A stretch of 32,882 nucleotides of DNA from Thermoplasmatota archaeon (GTDB lineage: Archaea > Thermoplasmatota > Thermoplasmata > Lutacidiplasmatales > JAMCUS01), in assembly GCA_023379385.1 (NCBI GenBank), contig JAMCUS010000004.1:1-32882 (forward strand), given 5' to 3'. Under the pieces are notes generated by a model. That model searched no databases, was not told where the DNA came from, and saw nothing but the letters and a program-made list of their open reading frames with translations. A program made the position numbers and the translations under genes. Numbering within the stretch: the first letter of the stretch is position 1; each line of letters begins with the position of its first letter. Positions 32,126 through 32,882 of this stretch are shown one piece after another.

Positions 32126-32313
32126 AGTGCTATAAATGAAGTTTATACTAATTAATATTATGTAATCATCCATACCTAACAACCATTTATGCATCTGTTT
32201 TTCAAAGAAGAACCAGCATACAACTAATTGATTCTGTGCATTGATAATATGTAACATTTTAATTAACACAATGTTATTTTTATATCTGACGTTCATGGCA
32301 CAATCTATTACAA

Positions 32314-32327
32314 AAATATATATATTT
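32314..32327 (+). promoter_or_regulatory. TATA box of the sedolisin gene
   Basis: AAATATATATATTT lies about 60 bases before ATG 32379, which predicts transcription starting near 32345 and a leader of about 35 bases. That differs from the leaderless genes nearby. Confidence 0.5.
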
Positions 32328-32329
32328 AC

Positions 32330-32356
32330 TACAGCTATATATTGGTGATAGCTGTA
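32330..32356. promoter_or_regulatory. Operator-like perfect inverted repeat over the sedolisin transcription start
   Basis: TACAGCTAT (32330-32338) and ATAGCTGTA (32348-32356) are perfect inverted copies with a nine-base spacer. The centre (32343) falls about 24 bases after the TATA centre, on the expected transcription start. A bound dimeric repressor there would block the polymerase. The same bases could form an RNA hairpin in the leader. Confidence 0.5.
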
Positions 32357-32378
32357 ATTACTATCATTGGTAGATCGT

Positions 32379-32882
32379 ATGAAAATCAAAGTAATACTGA
32401 TTTTTTTGCTAATGTTTTTGGCTAGTTCCGTTATAACTGGTAACATTGCTGGTGCATCTGTTCCTGTCAACCCTTCCAATGTATATATTTATAGTAAATA
32501 TGTAAATGTTACCGGTGGTAAAATAATATCCTCAAATAATATCAACATGGAGCTTGTTTTAGCTGAGCATGGAAATTATAAAGGATTTCTGCATGATCTG
32601 TACACACCTGGAAATCCATTATATCGTCATTTTATAAATTCATCGGAGTTTTACAGAATGTTTGGTCCAACGCAGTCCGCAAAAAGGTTTATTGAAAATT
32701 GGCTGATTGCAAAAGGATTTGTAATTGCAAACTCTCCCTCACCGTTTGTAATAAAGTTTTCAGGCAGCCCCAGTACGGTATATGACACGTTTCATGCAAT
32801 GGCTGTTATGGTAAATGGGTACTCTACCTTTAATAAAAATCCGGAGATACCGATGGAAATATCTCAATTTGTATCCGGTTTA
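32379..32882 (+). CDS. Sedolisin (S53) acid protease precursor, N-terminal part, cut by the right edge
   Basis: 168 codons are open to the window end. Residues 1-25 are a classic signal peptide: 'MKIKVILIFLLMFLASS', then small residues ending near 'AGA' (25-27). Residues about 40-155 match the pro-kumamolisin activation domain: 'FLHDLYTPGNPLYRHFINSS', 'EFYRMFGPTQ', then a helix and 'WLIAKGF'. The propeptide folds the enzyme and is removed at low pH. The Ser-Glu-Asp catalytic domain would lie beyond the window. A secreted acid protease suits a peptide-eating acidophile. The gene is divergent from trpS and has an operator-like inverted repeat at its promoter. Confidence 0.88.
   Translation, partial: MKIKVILIFLLMFLASSVITGNIAGASVPVNPSNVYIYSKYVNVTGGKIISSNNINMELVLAEHGNYKGFLHDLYTPGNPLYRHFINSSEFYRMFGPTQSAKRFIENWLIAKGFVIANSPSPFVIKFSGSPSTVYDTFHAMAVMVNGYSTFNKNPEIPMEISQFVSGL

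Noticed and set aside
32126-32479. N-terminal extension of the TrpRS open frame by 118 codons
   Set aside because: It would overlap the sedolisin gene and its promoter head-on. Its text is AT-rich and unlike any TrpRS N-terminus, while normal starts exist at 32125 and 32113.
1-32882. CRISPR array, rRNA genes or replication origin
   Set aside because: No set of regularly spaced identical repeats, no rRNA stretches and no origin-type repeat cluster with a Cdc6/Orc gene were seen.

Overview
The window looks like part of a chromosome from an acid-loving, cell-wall-less archaeon of the order Thermoplasmatales (Ferroplasma, Acidiplasma, Picrophilus, Thermoplasma or Cuniculiplasma type). Four things point there: low G+C; archaeal promoters placed so that many genes would be read from leaderless transcripts; archaeal versions of YchF, TtuA, PAC2 and TrpRS; and a mix typical of acidophiles (plasma-membrane-type P-type H+-ATPase, secreted sedolisin protease precursor, formate-tetrahydrofolate ligase, SUF operon). 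The genus cannot be fixed from sequence alone.

Layout. 1-900 is a mobile-element graveyard: a transposase C-terminus, a hairpin, a 208-bp repeat carrying a promoter-like motif, and a broken TnpB C-terminus. 988-4590 (+) is a three-gene surface-glycan cassette: alkaline-phosphatase-superfamily phosphodiesterase, NAD-dependent sugar epimerase and family 2 glycosyltransferase. 4601-8710 (-) holds a ferritin-like/VIT1 metal transporter, a decayed open frame, a PAC2 chaperone-like protein and formate-tetrahydrofolate ligase. 8863-14992 (+) holds a YchF-like GTPase, a large membrane sensor-like protein (beta-propeller, transmembrane helix, DUF835), a small membrane protein and a thioredoxin-NHL protein. 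15039-17220 (+) is a sulfur-transfer cluster: a possible 32-residue Cys mini-protein, an E1-like enzyme fused to rhodanese, and TtuA. It is followed by a tRNA-Arg(GCG) gene with a 23-nt insertion in its D-loop. 17522-18886 (-) is a sulfatase-like hydrolase. 19268-25301 holds the second repeat copy, the H+-ATPase, adenylate kinase and a large solenoid protein built from about 20 Trp-containing repeats. 25319-31017 is a SufR-like regulator divergent from sufC-sufB-sufD-sufS-sufU. TrpRS (-) converges on and overlaps sufU, and a sedolisin precursor (+) runs off the right edge behind an operator-like inverted repeat.

How the genes fit together (inference). SufS mobilises cysteine sulfur. SufU and SufBCD build Fe-S clusters, one of which TtuA needs. 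The E1-rhodanese protein can activate a ubiquitin-like sulfur carrier and hand sulfur to TtuA for tRNA 2-thiolation. The H+-ATPase, VIT1-like transporter and sedolisin fit life in hot, acidic, metal-rich water. The least explained items are the Trp-repeat solenoid, the D-loop insertion in tRNA-Arg, the DUF835 membrane protein, the Cys mini-protein and the duplicated promoter region.
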